This document shows, one piece after another, positions 17,521 to 25,034 of a stretch of 55,881 nucleotides of DNA; positions within the stretch are counted from its first letter, which is position 1, and each line of letters begins with the position of its first letter. Source of the DNA: Pseudomonas alkylphenolica. Its GTDB lineage: Bacteria > Pseudomonadota > Gammaproteobacteria > Pseudomonadales > Pseudomonadaceae. Made by a program: the position numbers and the translations under genes. The DNA is taken from contig NZ_JADUCM010000033.1 in assembly GCF_016009175.1 (NCBI RefSeq), forward strand, positions 1 through 55,881. The letters run 5' to 3'. The notes beneath the pieces are model-generated. The model was not told the origin of the DNA and ran no database searches. It saw only the letters and a program-made list of their open reading frames with translations.

Positions 17521-18392
17521 AAAAACCTTTGTTGACCCTGGGCCGCGTGGTCCTGACCCTGCTGGTAGTGACGCTGGCGACCGTACTGGTCTGGCAGATG
17601 GTCCTCTACTACATGTACGCGCCCTGGACCCGTGACGGCCACATCCGCGCCGATGTGATCCAGATCGCCCCGGACGTGTCCGGGCTGGTTCAGGAGGTGT
17701 CGGTACGCGACAACCAGGTGGTCAAGCGCGGTGACGTGCTGTTCACCATCGACCAGGACCGCTTCCGCCTGGCCCTGCGCCACGCCCAGGCCACCCAGGC
17801 CGAACGCAAGGAAACCCTGGCTCAGGCCCAGCGGGAAGCACGACGCAACCGCGGGCTGGGTAACCTGGTTGCCCAGGAACAGCTGGAAGAGAGCCAGTCG
17901 CGCGAAGCTCGGGCGCAGTCGGCGCTGGCCGAAGCCCAGGTGGCGGTGGACGCCGCCCAGCTCAACCTGGACCGCTCGGTGGTACGCAGCCCGGTCGATG
18001 GCTACCTCAACGACCGCGCCCCCCGCGCCCATGAGTTCGTCAGCGCCGGCAAGCCGGTGCTCTCTGTGGTCGACAGCAACTCCTACCACGTCGATGGCTA
18101 CTTCGAAGAAACCAAGCTGGGTGGTATCCATATCGGCCAGGCCGTGGACATTCGCGTACTTGGCGACAACACCCGCCTGCGAGGCCGCGTGCAGAGCATT
18201 TCCGCAGGCATTGAAGACCGCGACCGGGTCAGCGGCGCCAACCTGCTGCCCAACGTCAACCCGGCCTTCAGCTGGGTACGCCTGGCCCAGCGCATTCCGG
18301 TGCGCATCGCCTTCGATGAAGTGCCGCAGGACTTTCGCATGATCGCCGGGCGCACCGCGACCGTGTCGATCATCGAGGACAGCAAGCCATGA
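17517..18392 (+). CDS. HlyD/EmrA-type membrane fusion protein (AaeA-like)
   Basis: 291 residues: one N-terminal membrane anchor (about 9-30), a lipoyl-type half (WTRDGHIRADVIQIAPDVSG), a short coiled coil (about 80-145) and a barrel with VRSPVDGYLNDRAPRAHEFV. It bridges the FUSC transporter and the outer-membrane channel. The ATGA overlap with the previous gene and the 4-nt overlap with the next show tight coupling. Confidence 0.9.
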   Translation: MKKPLLTLGRVVLTLLVVTLATVLVWQMVLYYMYAPWTRDGHIRADVIQIAPDVSGLVQEVSVRDNQVVKRGDVLFTIDQDRFRLALRHAQATQAERKETLAQAQREARRNRGLGNLVAQEQLEESQSREARAQSALAEAQVAVDAAQLNLDRSVVRSPVDGYLNDRAPRAHEFVSAGKPVLSVVDSNSYHVDGYFEETKLGGIHIGQAVDIRVLGDNTRLRGRVQSISAGIEDRDRVSGANLLPNVNPAFSWVRLAQRIPVRIAFDEVPQDFRMIAGRTATVSIIEDSKP

Positions 18393-19789
18393 AACGCCTG
18401 TCGTTATTCGGTGTGAGCCTGCTGCTTTCGGCGTGCCAGATGGTCGGTCCGGATTACCAGTTGCCCAAGGACGCGGCCATCCAGCGCAGCGACCTGCAAG
18501 GTGAACTGCGCCAGGACGCCGATAGCGTGGTCTCGGCGCCCGTTCCGCAAAACTGGTGGCACCTGTATCACGATCAACGCCTCAACAGCCTGATCAGCCA
18601 GGCCCTGGATGCCAACACCGAGTTGCGTATAGCGGCCGCCAATATCGCCCGTGCCCGTGCCCAGGTCGAAGAAGCCGAGGCCCGTGGTGGTTTCAACGCC
18701 GGGGTGAAACTGGGCGCCCAGCGCTTGCAGGAGTCTGGCGAGGCGTTTCTGTTGCCGGAAAAAGTGCCGGTGGCAAACATTGGCGAAGCGATCATCAGTG
18801 CGTCGTACCAGTTCGACCTGTGGGGCACCCTCAAGCGTGGGGTGGAGGCGGCCAAGGCCAATGCCGATGCGACCCAGGCCGCTGCCGATACCGCGCGTAT
18901 CACCGTGGTCGCCGATGTGGTGCGGGCCTACACCCAGGTGTGCGCGGCCAACGAGGAGTACCACATCGCCCGTGAGTCCCTCGACCTGCAAGAGCAGAGC
19001 GTGACCCTGACCCAGCGCCTGCGTGACGCAGGCCGTGGCGACGAAACCCAGGTAACCCGCTCGCAAACCCAGTTCAAATCGTTGCGTGCAGAACTGCCGC
19101 GTTATCAGGCCGCCCGTGAAGCGGGCCTGTATACCTTGTCGATGTTGCTGGCCAAGCCGGTGGCGCAGTTGCCTGCCGGCACCGCCGAGTGTGCCGAGTT
19201 GCCGCATATCGCCCAGGTATTGCCCGTGGGTGATGGTGCCGCCCTGCTCAAGCGCCGCCCGGACATCCGCCAGGCCGAACGCAGCCTGGCAGCGGCCACG
19301 GCCACCATTGGCGTGGCGACCGGCCAGCTGTACCCGGACATCAGCATTGGCGCCCAGGTGGGCACCATCGGCATCCTCGACAACCTCGGCGAGCCGTCGA
19401 CCAACCGTTGGGGCTTTGGCCCGGCGCTGACCTGGAACGTGCCGACCAATGGCACACGCGCGCGTATTCGCGAAGCCGAGGCTTCGACCCAGGCGGCGCT
19501 GGCGCACTTTGACGGTGTGGTGCTCAATGCCATCCGCGAAACCCAGACCAGCCTGGCGCAATACAGTGCCCTGCTCGACCGCCGCGATGCCCTGGCAGAC
19601 GCCGAACGTTCGGCAAAAGAAGCGGCAGACCAGACTCACCGTTACTTCCAGGCCGGACGCGAGTCGTTCCTGGCGGACCTGCAGGCGACACGCACCTACA
19701 CCGACATGCGCGCGCAGCTGGCGATGGCCAATACCCAGGTGGCGATGGGGCAGATCGGCTTGTTTCTGGCGTTGGGTGGCGGTTGGTAG
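18389..19789 (+). CDS. NodT-family outer-membrane efflux lipoprotein
   Basis: 466-residue TolC-like channel of the RND/NodT type. Lipobox LLSAC puts the lipidated cysteine at residue 16 (followed by QMVGPDY, the usual motif). Two OEP repeats, with LLKRRPDIRQAERSLAAATA as family signature. It completes the pump encoded from 15221. A long REP-type repeat follows the stop and probably ends the operon. Confidence 0.92.
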   Translation: MKRLSLFGVSLLLSACQMVGPDYQLPKDAAIQRSDLQGELRQDADSVVSAPVPQNWWHLYHDQRLNSLISQALDANTELRIAAANIARARAQVEEAEARGGFNAGVKLGAQRLQESGEAFLLPEKVPVANIGEAIISASYQFDLWGTLKRGVEAAKANADATQAAADTARITVVADVVRAYTQVCAANEEYHIARESLDLQEQSVTLTQRLRDAGRGDETQVTRSQTQFKSLRAELPRYQAAREAGLYTLSMLLAKPVAQLPAGTAECAELPHIAQVLPVGDGAALLKRRPDIRQAERSLAAATATIGVATGQLYPDISIGAQVGTIGILDNLGEPSTNRWGFGPALTWNVPTNGTRARIREAEASTQAALAHFDGVVLNAIRETQTSLAQYSALLDRRDALADAERSAKEAADQTHRYFQAGRESFLADLQATRTYTDMRAQLAMANTQVAMGQIGLFLALGGGW

Positions 19790-19802
19790 AGACCGTTTTC
19801 AC

Positions 19803-19893
19803 TGTAGGAGCCAGGCTTGCCGGCGAACCAGGCACTGCGGTGCCCCAGATGCACCGCGTCATCGTTTTTCGCGGGCAAGCCACGCGCCTACAG
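19803..19893. repeat. Long REP-type intergenic repeat, copy 2
   Basis: 91 bp from tgtaggag to gcctacag, nearly identical over about 80 bp to the repeat after lapC. It separates the convergent efflux operon and slipin gene. Confidence 0.8.
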
Positions 19894-19916
19894 GCCCCGC
19901 GTGCTCTGCGTCGGCT

Positions 19917-20663
19917 TCACTTATCCACAAACCCTTTGAGCATCTCGATCGGCAACGGGAAAACAATCGTCGACGACTTGTCGCCGGCAATCGAGCCCAG
20001 GGTCTGCATGTAGCGCAGTTGCATGGCGCCCGGCTGGCGCCCGAGCATTTCCGCAGCCTGCATCAGTTTCTCCGAGGCCTGCAGCTCGCCTTCGGCATGG
20101 ATCACTTTGGCCCGCCGCTCACGCTCGGCTTCGGCCTGGCGGGCAATGGCGCGGATCATCGATTCGTTGAGGTCGACATGCTTGATCTCGACGTTGGCCA
20201 CCTTGATACCCCAGGCATCGGTCTGCGCATCCAGCACCTGGCGAATATCCAGGTTCAGGCGTTCGCGTTCGGCCAGCAATTCGTCCAGCTCATGCTTGCC
20301 CAACACTGCACGCAGGGTGGTCTGCGCCAGCTGGCTGGTGGCCATGAGAAAGTCCTCGACCTGAATGATCGCCTTTTGCGGGTCGAGCACGCGAAAGTAC
20401 AGCACGGCGTTGACCTTGACCGAGACGTTGTCGCGGGTAATCACGTCCTGCGGCGGGACATCGAGCACCACGGTACGCAAGTCGACCCGGACCATCTGCT
20501 GCACACCCGGAATCAGCAACACCAGACCCGGCCCTTTGACCCGCCAGAAGCGCCCGAGCTGGAACACTACGCCCCGCTCGTATTCGCGCAAGATGCGAAA
20601 CGCTGACAGCAACAGCAGTGCGCCAAACGCCAGCAACGCACCGATACCCAGTTCGAAGAACAT
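19917..20663 (-). CDS. Slipin / stomatin-like SPFH-domain membrane protein
   Basis: 248 residues: a short N-terminal membrane segment (about 5-24), then the SPFH/band-7 domain (REYERGVVFQLGRFWRVKGP, VITRDNVSVKVNAVLYFRV) and a coiled coil rich in Glu/Ala (VNESMIRAIARQAEAERERR). These proteins oligomerise on membranes; the archaeal orthologue is a substrate of its NfeD partner protease. The gene starts 2 bp after the NfeD stop, so the two are one operon. Confidence 0.9.
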   Translation of the reverse strand: MFFELGIGALLAFGALLLLSAFRILREYERGVVFQLGRFWRVKGPGLVLLIPGVQQMVRVDLRTVVLDVPPQDVITRDNVSVKVNAVLYFRVLDPQKAIIQVEDFLMATSQLAQTTLRAVLGKHELDELLAERERLNLDIRQVLDAQTDAWGIKVANVEIKHVDLNESMIRAIARQAEAERERRAKVIHAEGELQASEKLMQAAEMLGRQPGAMQLRYMQTLGSIAGDKSSTIVFPLPIEMLKGFVDK

Positions 20664-20665
20664 GT

Positions 20666-22051
20666 TCAGTCTCCTTGCGCCGCTGCGTCGGCAGCGGCGC
20701 TAACGTCCAGAAGTACGCCCTTGCGTGAGATCACCCGGACGTGTTGCCCCACCTGCAGCGGTGTCTGGCTTTGCGCCTGCCACTGCTCACCCTGGGCCTG
20801 CACAGAGCCCAGGTACGGATCGCTGTCATTGACCGCCATGACCACCGCAAGGCCGCCGACCAGGCCAGCGTCGCCACTGACCAGCGCCCGCTGTCGGGCC
20901 TTTATCGCCATGCCCAGCACTCCGCCGAGCAGCAACGCCGAAAACAGCGCCAGAAACAGGATCAGCGCCAACGGAATACCGAAGCCCGGCACATCGGTGT
21001 CCATCAGGATCACCGCACCCACCACAAACGCGACGATGCCGCCAAAGCCGACCACGCCGAAACTGGGCATGAACGCCTCGGCGATCATGAATGCCACGCC
21101 GAGCAGGATCAGCCCGGCGCCGGCATAACTCACCGGCAACAACTGCAAGGCGTACAACGCCAGCAACAGGCAGATGCCGCCAATTACCCCGCCCACCCCG
21201 GAGCCGGGGCTCATGAATTCGAACATCAGCCCATAGACGCCAATCATGATCAGGATCAGCGCCACACTGGGGTTGGTGATCACCGCCAGCAGACGCGTGC
21301 GCCAGTCGGGCTGGCGCTCGATCACCGGGGCTGCGTCGGTGTGCAATTGCACGGTTTTGCCGCTGACCTCAAGGGACTTGCCATTGAGCTGGCGTAGCAA
21401 GTCGGGCAGATCGTTGGCCACCAGGTCGACCACCTTCAAACGCTGGGCTTCGCTGGCGGGCAGGCTGACCGCTTCGCGCACGGCCTGCTCGGCCCACTCG
21501 GCATTGCGCCCGCGCATCTGCGCCAGGCTACGGATATAGGCGGCGGCATCATTGACCTGTTTGCGGGTCAAGGTGTCCTGCTCGCTCGGTGCCGCTTGCT
21601 GGTCGCCCGGCGGTGCAGCCGGCGGCGAGGCGGGGTCTTTTGGCGTACCCGGCAGGCCGCCGAGCTGCACCGGCGTAGCAGCGCCAAGGTTGGTGCCCGG
21701 AGCCATCGCCGCGATGTGGCTGGCGTAAAGGATGTAGGTGCCGGCGCTGGCCGCCCGGGCACCACCGGGGGCAACGAAACTGGCTACGGGCACCGGGCTG
21801 GCCAGAATCGCCTTGATGATCTCGCGCATCGAGCTGTCCAGCCCGCCGGGGGTGTCGAGGCGAATCACCACCAGTTGGGCCTGCTCGGTTGCAGCCTGGT
21901 GCAGGCCGCGAATCAGATAATCGGCACTGGCCGGACCGATCGCGTCGTTGATACTCAACACCAGCACCGATTGACCGGGCGCCGCCTGGCCGCCAGACAG
22001 CGTGCCAAGCAAGATCAGCAGTAGCAGGTGCCGACACCAACGAGCGATCAC
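20666..22051 (-). CDS. Long-form NfeD membrane-bound serine protease (ClpP-class)
   Basis: 461 residues. A signal-like N-terminus (to about 23) is followed by a ClpP-type protease domain with nucleophile candidate Ser102 (GARAASAGTYIL) and candidate general base Lys164 (LTRKQVNDAAAYI). Then come four to five membrane segments (about 258-385) and a C-terminal OB-fold NfeD domain. Family knowledge: it cleaves the hydrophobic C-terminus of its slipin partner, the next gene. Catalytic assignment is by motif only. Confidence 0.9.
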   Translation of the reverse strand: MIARWCRHLLLLILLGTLSGGQAAPGQSVLVLSINDAIGPASADYLIRGLHQAATEQAQLVVIRLDTPGGLDSSMREIIKAILASPVPVASFVAPGGARAASAGTYILYASHIAAMAPGTNLGAATPVQLGGLPGTPKDPASPPAAPPGDQQAAPSEQDTLTRKQVNDAAAYIRSLAQMRGRNAEWAEQAVREAVSLPASEAQRLKVVDLVANDLPDLLRQLNGKSLEVSGKTVQLHTDAAPVIERQPDWRTRLLAVITNPSVALILIMIGVYGLMFEFMSPGSGVGGVIGGICLLLALYALQLLPVSYAGAGLILLGVAFMIAEAFMPSFGVVGFGGIVAFVVGAVILMDTDVPGFGIPLALILFLALFSALLLGGVLGMAIKARQRALVSGDAGLVGGLAVVMAVNDSDPYLGSVQAQGEQWQAQSQTPLQVGQHVRVISRKGVLLDVSAAADAAAQGD

Positions 22052-22149
22052 CTGAATTCACCCGGTTTGTGCGTGTCCAATAAGTTTAGCTGCCCATGGC
22101 AGCACGGCCTAAACTTCAGAAATGGGGGCGCTGTATCCGGAGGTGCATC

Positions 22150-22608
22150 ATGCGTATGGCAAAGACCCTGCAGCAATGCCTGGACAAGGCCGGCTGCGAC
22201 TACGACATCGTTCCTCACGCGCACTCGGCAACCAGCCTTGAGTCGGCACGCATGGCTGGCGTACCTGCAGAGCGCGTGGCCAAGTCGGTCATGCTCGATG
22301 ACCGTCACGGCAACTACCTGATGGCCGTGCTACCGGCCAACCGTCACCTCGACCTGAGCAAGGTACAAGCCACCGGTCAGTGGCACATGACCTCGGAAAG
22401 TAACCTGCCACACTTGTTTGGCGATTGTGAGCGAGGTGCCATTCCGGCGTTGGGCGATGCCTATTCGATCAGGATGCTGGTCGACCCGACGCTAACCCGC
22501 CAGGGTGATGTCTATGTAGAGGCGGGCGATCACGATCACTTGATCCACATGAACATGACGCAGTACCTGAAACTGGTGCCAAACGCCGAAGTGCGTGAGG
22601 TTTGCTAA
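22150..22608 (+). CDS. YbaK/EbsC-family aminoacyl-tRNA deacylase-like protein
   Basis: 152 residues. By family it hydrolyses mischarged tRNA in trans. The ATG at 22150 was chosen over an upstream one at 22096 because GGAGG sits at 22140-22144. Recognisable parts are VPHAHSATSLESARMAGVPAERVAKSVM (N-terminal half, with conserved Lys in AKSVML) and the glycine-rich C-terminal half around LGDAYSIRMLVDP. Substrate specificity (Cys-tRNA-Pro or other) cannot be told. Confidence 0.82.
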   Translation: MRMAKTLQQCLDKAGCDYDIVPHAHSATSLESARMAGVPAERVAKSVMLDDRHGNYLMAVLPANRHLDLSKVQATGQWHMTSESNLPHLFGDCERGAIPALGDAYSIRMLVDPTLTRQGDVYVEAGDHDHLIHMNMTQYLKLVPNAEVREVC

Positions 22609-22668
22609 TGATCAACCCACTGCCAGGCTGGCGTCGTGGACGACTGGCCTGGCCTCCAGGAGTGACCC

Positions 22669-22917
22669 ATGGAAGCAACCAATCACAAGTTTTCCGAACT
22701 GTTCAAACAACTCGGGCTGCGCGACGACCCAGAGGGTATAGAGCAGTTCATCACCAGTCACTCGCCGCTCAAGGACGATGTAAAGCTGGTTGATGCCACC
22801 TTCTGGACGCCCGCCCAACGCAAGTTTCTGGAAGACAGTATTAACGAAGATAGCGATTGGGCGGTCATGTTCGACCAACTCAACGAGGCCCTGCACACGA
22901 AAAAAAATAATCGCTGA
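22669..22917 (+). CDS. DUF2789 small protein
   Basis: 82 residues, acidic, no signal peptide. The pattern MEATNHKFSELFKQLGL with WTPAQRKFLEDSINEDSDWA is that of DUF2789, found widely in Pseudomonas and of unknown function. AGGAG precedes the ATG. It follows the YbaK gene after a GC-rich inverted repeat (GCCAGGC 22622-22628 / GCCTGGC 22647-22653). Confidence 0.8.
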   Translation: MEATNHKFSELFKQLGLRDDPEGIEQFITSHSPLKDDVKLVDATFWTPAQRKFLEDSINEDSDWAVMFDQLNEALHTKKNNR

Positions 22918-22980
22918 GCGGCACCAGTACCGGCGTTTTACGTTGCTATGCTCAGAAAAAAACAACAGGGGGATAGCGCA

Positions 22981-23622
22981 ATGAAAGATCCCTATGCCGT
23001 CGGTTTCTGGTGTGCCGTGACTGCCTTGGGTTTGCTGACCGTCGGTTATTTTTATGGTGTCAAAGAAGCCTACCAACTGAACCAGGCCCTGGTGTTTCTC
23101 TATGCTGCAGGTGGGGTGATCGGGGCGCTGGCATTGACCGCGCTGGCATGGATTGCCTGGCAACAGTTACGGGTGAGCAAACGCCAGCTGGCGCAAGGCC
23201 GCACGCTGGTCGCCATCTGGAACACCAAGGTTGCCCTGCGCCGGGTCGAGACAGTATTCGACCGCTACTTCTGGGGCAGCTACTGGCAACCGGGGCGAAC
23301 CTTCCAGGAAGTCATGGGCGAGCTTGAAGGCACGCCGCTGGAACAAAGCCTCGAGGCACTGAAGCGCCAGTGCAAGGAACTCGACCGCGAAACCCACGAC
23401 CACCGCCGCCATTGGCTGGACAACGCCCGCGAGCTTTCCACCGTTGCCACCGCCATGGCCCGCGAGCGCTACCAACTTGACCTGTGCGACTCCCAGCAAA
23501 GCAGCAAACGCGGCGGCGCTGCGGTGCTCAACCGTGACCTGGAAGTGCTGGTGTATACCTGGTCGGCGCGGCTGCGCAGCTTCGATCACCAGCTCGATGA
23601 GCTGGAGACCGAATACCGCTGA
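22981..23622 (+). CDS. Hypothetical membrane protein with coiled-coil cytoplasmic domain
   Basis: 213 residues. Two membrane segments (about 8-25 and 36-58) are followed by a charged helical domain with no motif I recognise. Start ATG 22981 has AGGGGGA upstream and gives a membrane-targeted N-terminus; an upstream ATG at 22948 would precede that site and is less likely. Downstream is the convergent CBS gene. Function unknown. Confidence 0.65.
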   Translation: MKDPYAVGFWCAVTALGLLTVGYFYGVKEAYQLNQALVFLYAAGGVIGALALTALAWIAWQQLRVSKRQLAQGRTLVAIWNTKVALRRVETVFDRYFWGSYWQPGRTFQEVMGELEGTPLEQSLEALKRQCKELDRETHDHRRHWLDNARELSTVATAMARERYQLDLCDSQQSSKRGGAAVLNRDLEVLVYTWSARLRSFDHQLDELETEYR

Positions 23623-23640
23623 TTGAGGTATCGCGGCGAT

Positions 23641-24081
23641 TCAGTCGCCGCGAATGTACTGCTCCAGCTGCGCAATCATATTGGCTTGCTCGGCAATGGC
23701 CTCTTTGACCAGGTCACCGATCGACAACAGGCCCAACAGCTCACCGTTCTCCACCACCGGCAGGTGACGCAGATGGCTGTTGGTCATCATGTTCATGCAG
23801 TAGTCGATGTTCTGGTGCGGGTCGACGGTGATCACCGGAGCACTCATGATCGCGCTGACCGGGGTGCCTACCGATGAACGGCCCTTGAGCACCATCTTGC
23901 GCGCATAGTCGCGCTCGCTGACGATCCCCACCACTTGCCCGCCCTCGACCACGGGCAACGCACCGACGTTCTTCTCGGCCATCAACTTGAGGGCATCCAG
24001 CACCATCTGCCCGGGGGCAATGGTATGAACCTGGTGGTGCTGCTGCGCTTTTGTTTTAAGAAGCTGTGCCACAGTTTTCAT
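23641..24081 (-). CDS. Tandem CBS-domain protein
   Basis: 146 residues made almost entirely of a CBS pair: first CBS about 15-60 (EKNVGALPVVEGGQVVGIVS), second about 80-130 (SHLRHLPVVENGELLGLLSI). Such stand-alone pairs bind adenosyl nucleotides and sense energy state; the partner is unknown. The N-terminus MKTVAQLLKTKAQ is usual for this Pseudomonas family. Confidence 0.88.
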   Translation of the reverse strand: MKTVAQLLKTKAQQHHQVHTIAPGQMVLDALKLMAEKNVGALPVVEGGQVVGIVSERDYARKMVLKGRSSVGTPVSAIMSAPVITVDPHQNIDYCMNMMTNSHLRHLPVVENGELLGLLSIGDLVKEAIAEQANMIAQLEQYIRGD

Positions 24082-24207
24082 AGAGGCCTCTGCGATGCTG
24101 GGAGTTGTTGACGGCAGATACCTACAGAATCGTGTACAGATGGTCGCAGGGCAAGGGAGAAAGCGTCATCGAGGCGATTGAAAAACGTCATGGCCTGGCA
24201 AAGGGGA

Positions 24208-24236
24208 CTGTAGGAGCGCCGCCCGCTCGCTCCCAC
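24208..24236. repeat. REP-like inverted repeat
   Basis: GGAGCG (24213-24218) and CGCTCC (24228-24233) within ctgtaggagcgccgcccgctcgctcccacagg, a typical Pseudomonas intergenic palindrome just after the DUF3077-like gene. Confidence 0.6.
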
Positions 24237-24239
24237 AGG

Positions 24240-24560
24240 CTACGAAGTGCCTTGGCGTTGCTCCAGTGCCTGGTCCTCGATGCCTTCAATCAATGCTTCC
24301 ACCAGCCCTTTGGCCATCTCCACCGAATGCAGGGTCGACCAGAGAAAGTTCTTGCTGGCCGGATCAATGTCGTCGAAGGCTTTGTAGCCGGTTTCGTAAG
24401 CGCAGCTCAGATAGAGGGAAGCGTGTACCAGCGCATCGTGGGCGGCGATGCCGGAGCACACGGCGAACAACGGAGAGTGGCCGGCCTGGCAATTGCCGAA
24501 AATGGTATTAGCGGTGGCAACGGATTGATCCAGTGGTGGATCGGGTACTATTTTTTTCAT
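24240..24560 (-). CDS. DUF3077-like small protein
   Basis: 106 residues starting MKKIVPDPPLDQSV at ATG 24560, with AGAGGAGA 8-9 nt upstream. No signal peptide or membrane segment. FGNCQAGHSPLFAVCSG and LWSTLHSVEMAKGLVEALIEG fit DUF3077 (possibly the related DUF6124), small proteins multiplied in Pseudomonas genomes, function unknown. It is preceded by a long structured leader (24597-24762), which is the more striking part of the locus. Confidence 0.7.
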   Translation of the reverse strand: MKKIVPDPPLDQSVATANTIFGNCQAGHSPLFAVCSGIAAHDALVHASLYLSCAYETGYKAFDDIDPASKNFLWSTLHSVEMAKGLVEALIEGIEDQALEQRQGTS

Positions 24561-24596
24561 GTCGAACTTCTCCTCTGAATGGTGAAGCCACATTCA

Positions 24597-24762
24597 CTCG
24601 TTACCACACGAGAGGGGTGGCAGCTGTACGCAGGGTGGTAAACCGGACACAGGAACACCGGCAGGCTCGAAAGCCTCCCACGTACAGCCGCCATGACAAG
24701 CGACGGTACTCAATCAAGACCTGTGTCGCGGGTTACCACACCCACCACGCCGAGCACTCGGC
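24597..24762 (-). ncRNA. Highly structured putative leader RNA of the DUF3077-like gene
   Basis: Read on the minus strand this stretch contains nested inverted repeats. There is a GCCGAG/CTCGGC hairpin (24749-24762); a long imperfect stem pairing 24720-24742 with 24634-24653 (CCTGTGTC and GACACAGG as core); inside it an AGGCT-TTCG-AGCCT hairpin (24663-24676); and a CTCGT/ACGAG hairpin (24597-24612) just before the ribosome binding site. CTGTACG at 24624-24630 can also pair with CGTACAG at 24681-24687, an alternative to the main fold. No open reading frame of note lies inside. It fits a cis-acting leader or a separate small RNA; I cannot match it to a named RNA family. Confidence 0.55.
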
Positions 24763-25034
24763 GATGGGCAGCAGCCTAGAGGCACGCATTCCCGGGGACA
24801 ATCAGATGGCCATCGACAGACGCGGTAGGGTATTTCCTAGGACGTAACATCGACCAGCAGTTTCAGGCCCGCCGAAACAAAATCTGACACACCACCCGCT
24901 TAAACGAATAAGCGACCACGCCGCCAACAATTTGCTTGCAATAGATGGTGGCGTTTTGACATGTTCTGACATATTTTGATGCATTACTGCCCCGACAACT
25001 CAAGGATACGGGCTGCATTACCGACAGGGATCGT
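24763..25034. other. Gene-free stretch between leader RNA and CHASE2 gene
   Basis: No reading frame with a convincing start is visible. It should hold the divergent promoters of the DUF3077-like transcript (minus) and the CHASE2 operon (plus). The plus half turns AT-rich from about 24930, with a direct echo tgacatgttctgacatat (24957-24974) that could be regulatory. I cannot assign -35/-10 boxes. Confidence 0.4.

Noticed and set aside
24594..24850. Possible CRISPR array because of recurring ttaccaca and gtggtaa words
   Set aside because: The copies are inverted repeats with unequal spacing, not direct repeats with unique spacers. They fit RNA stems.
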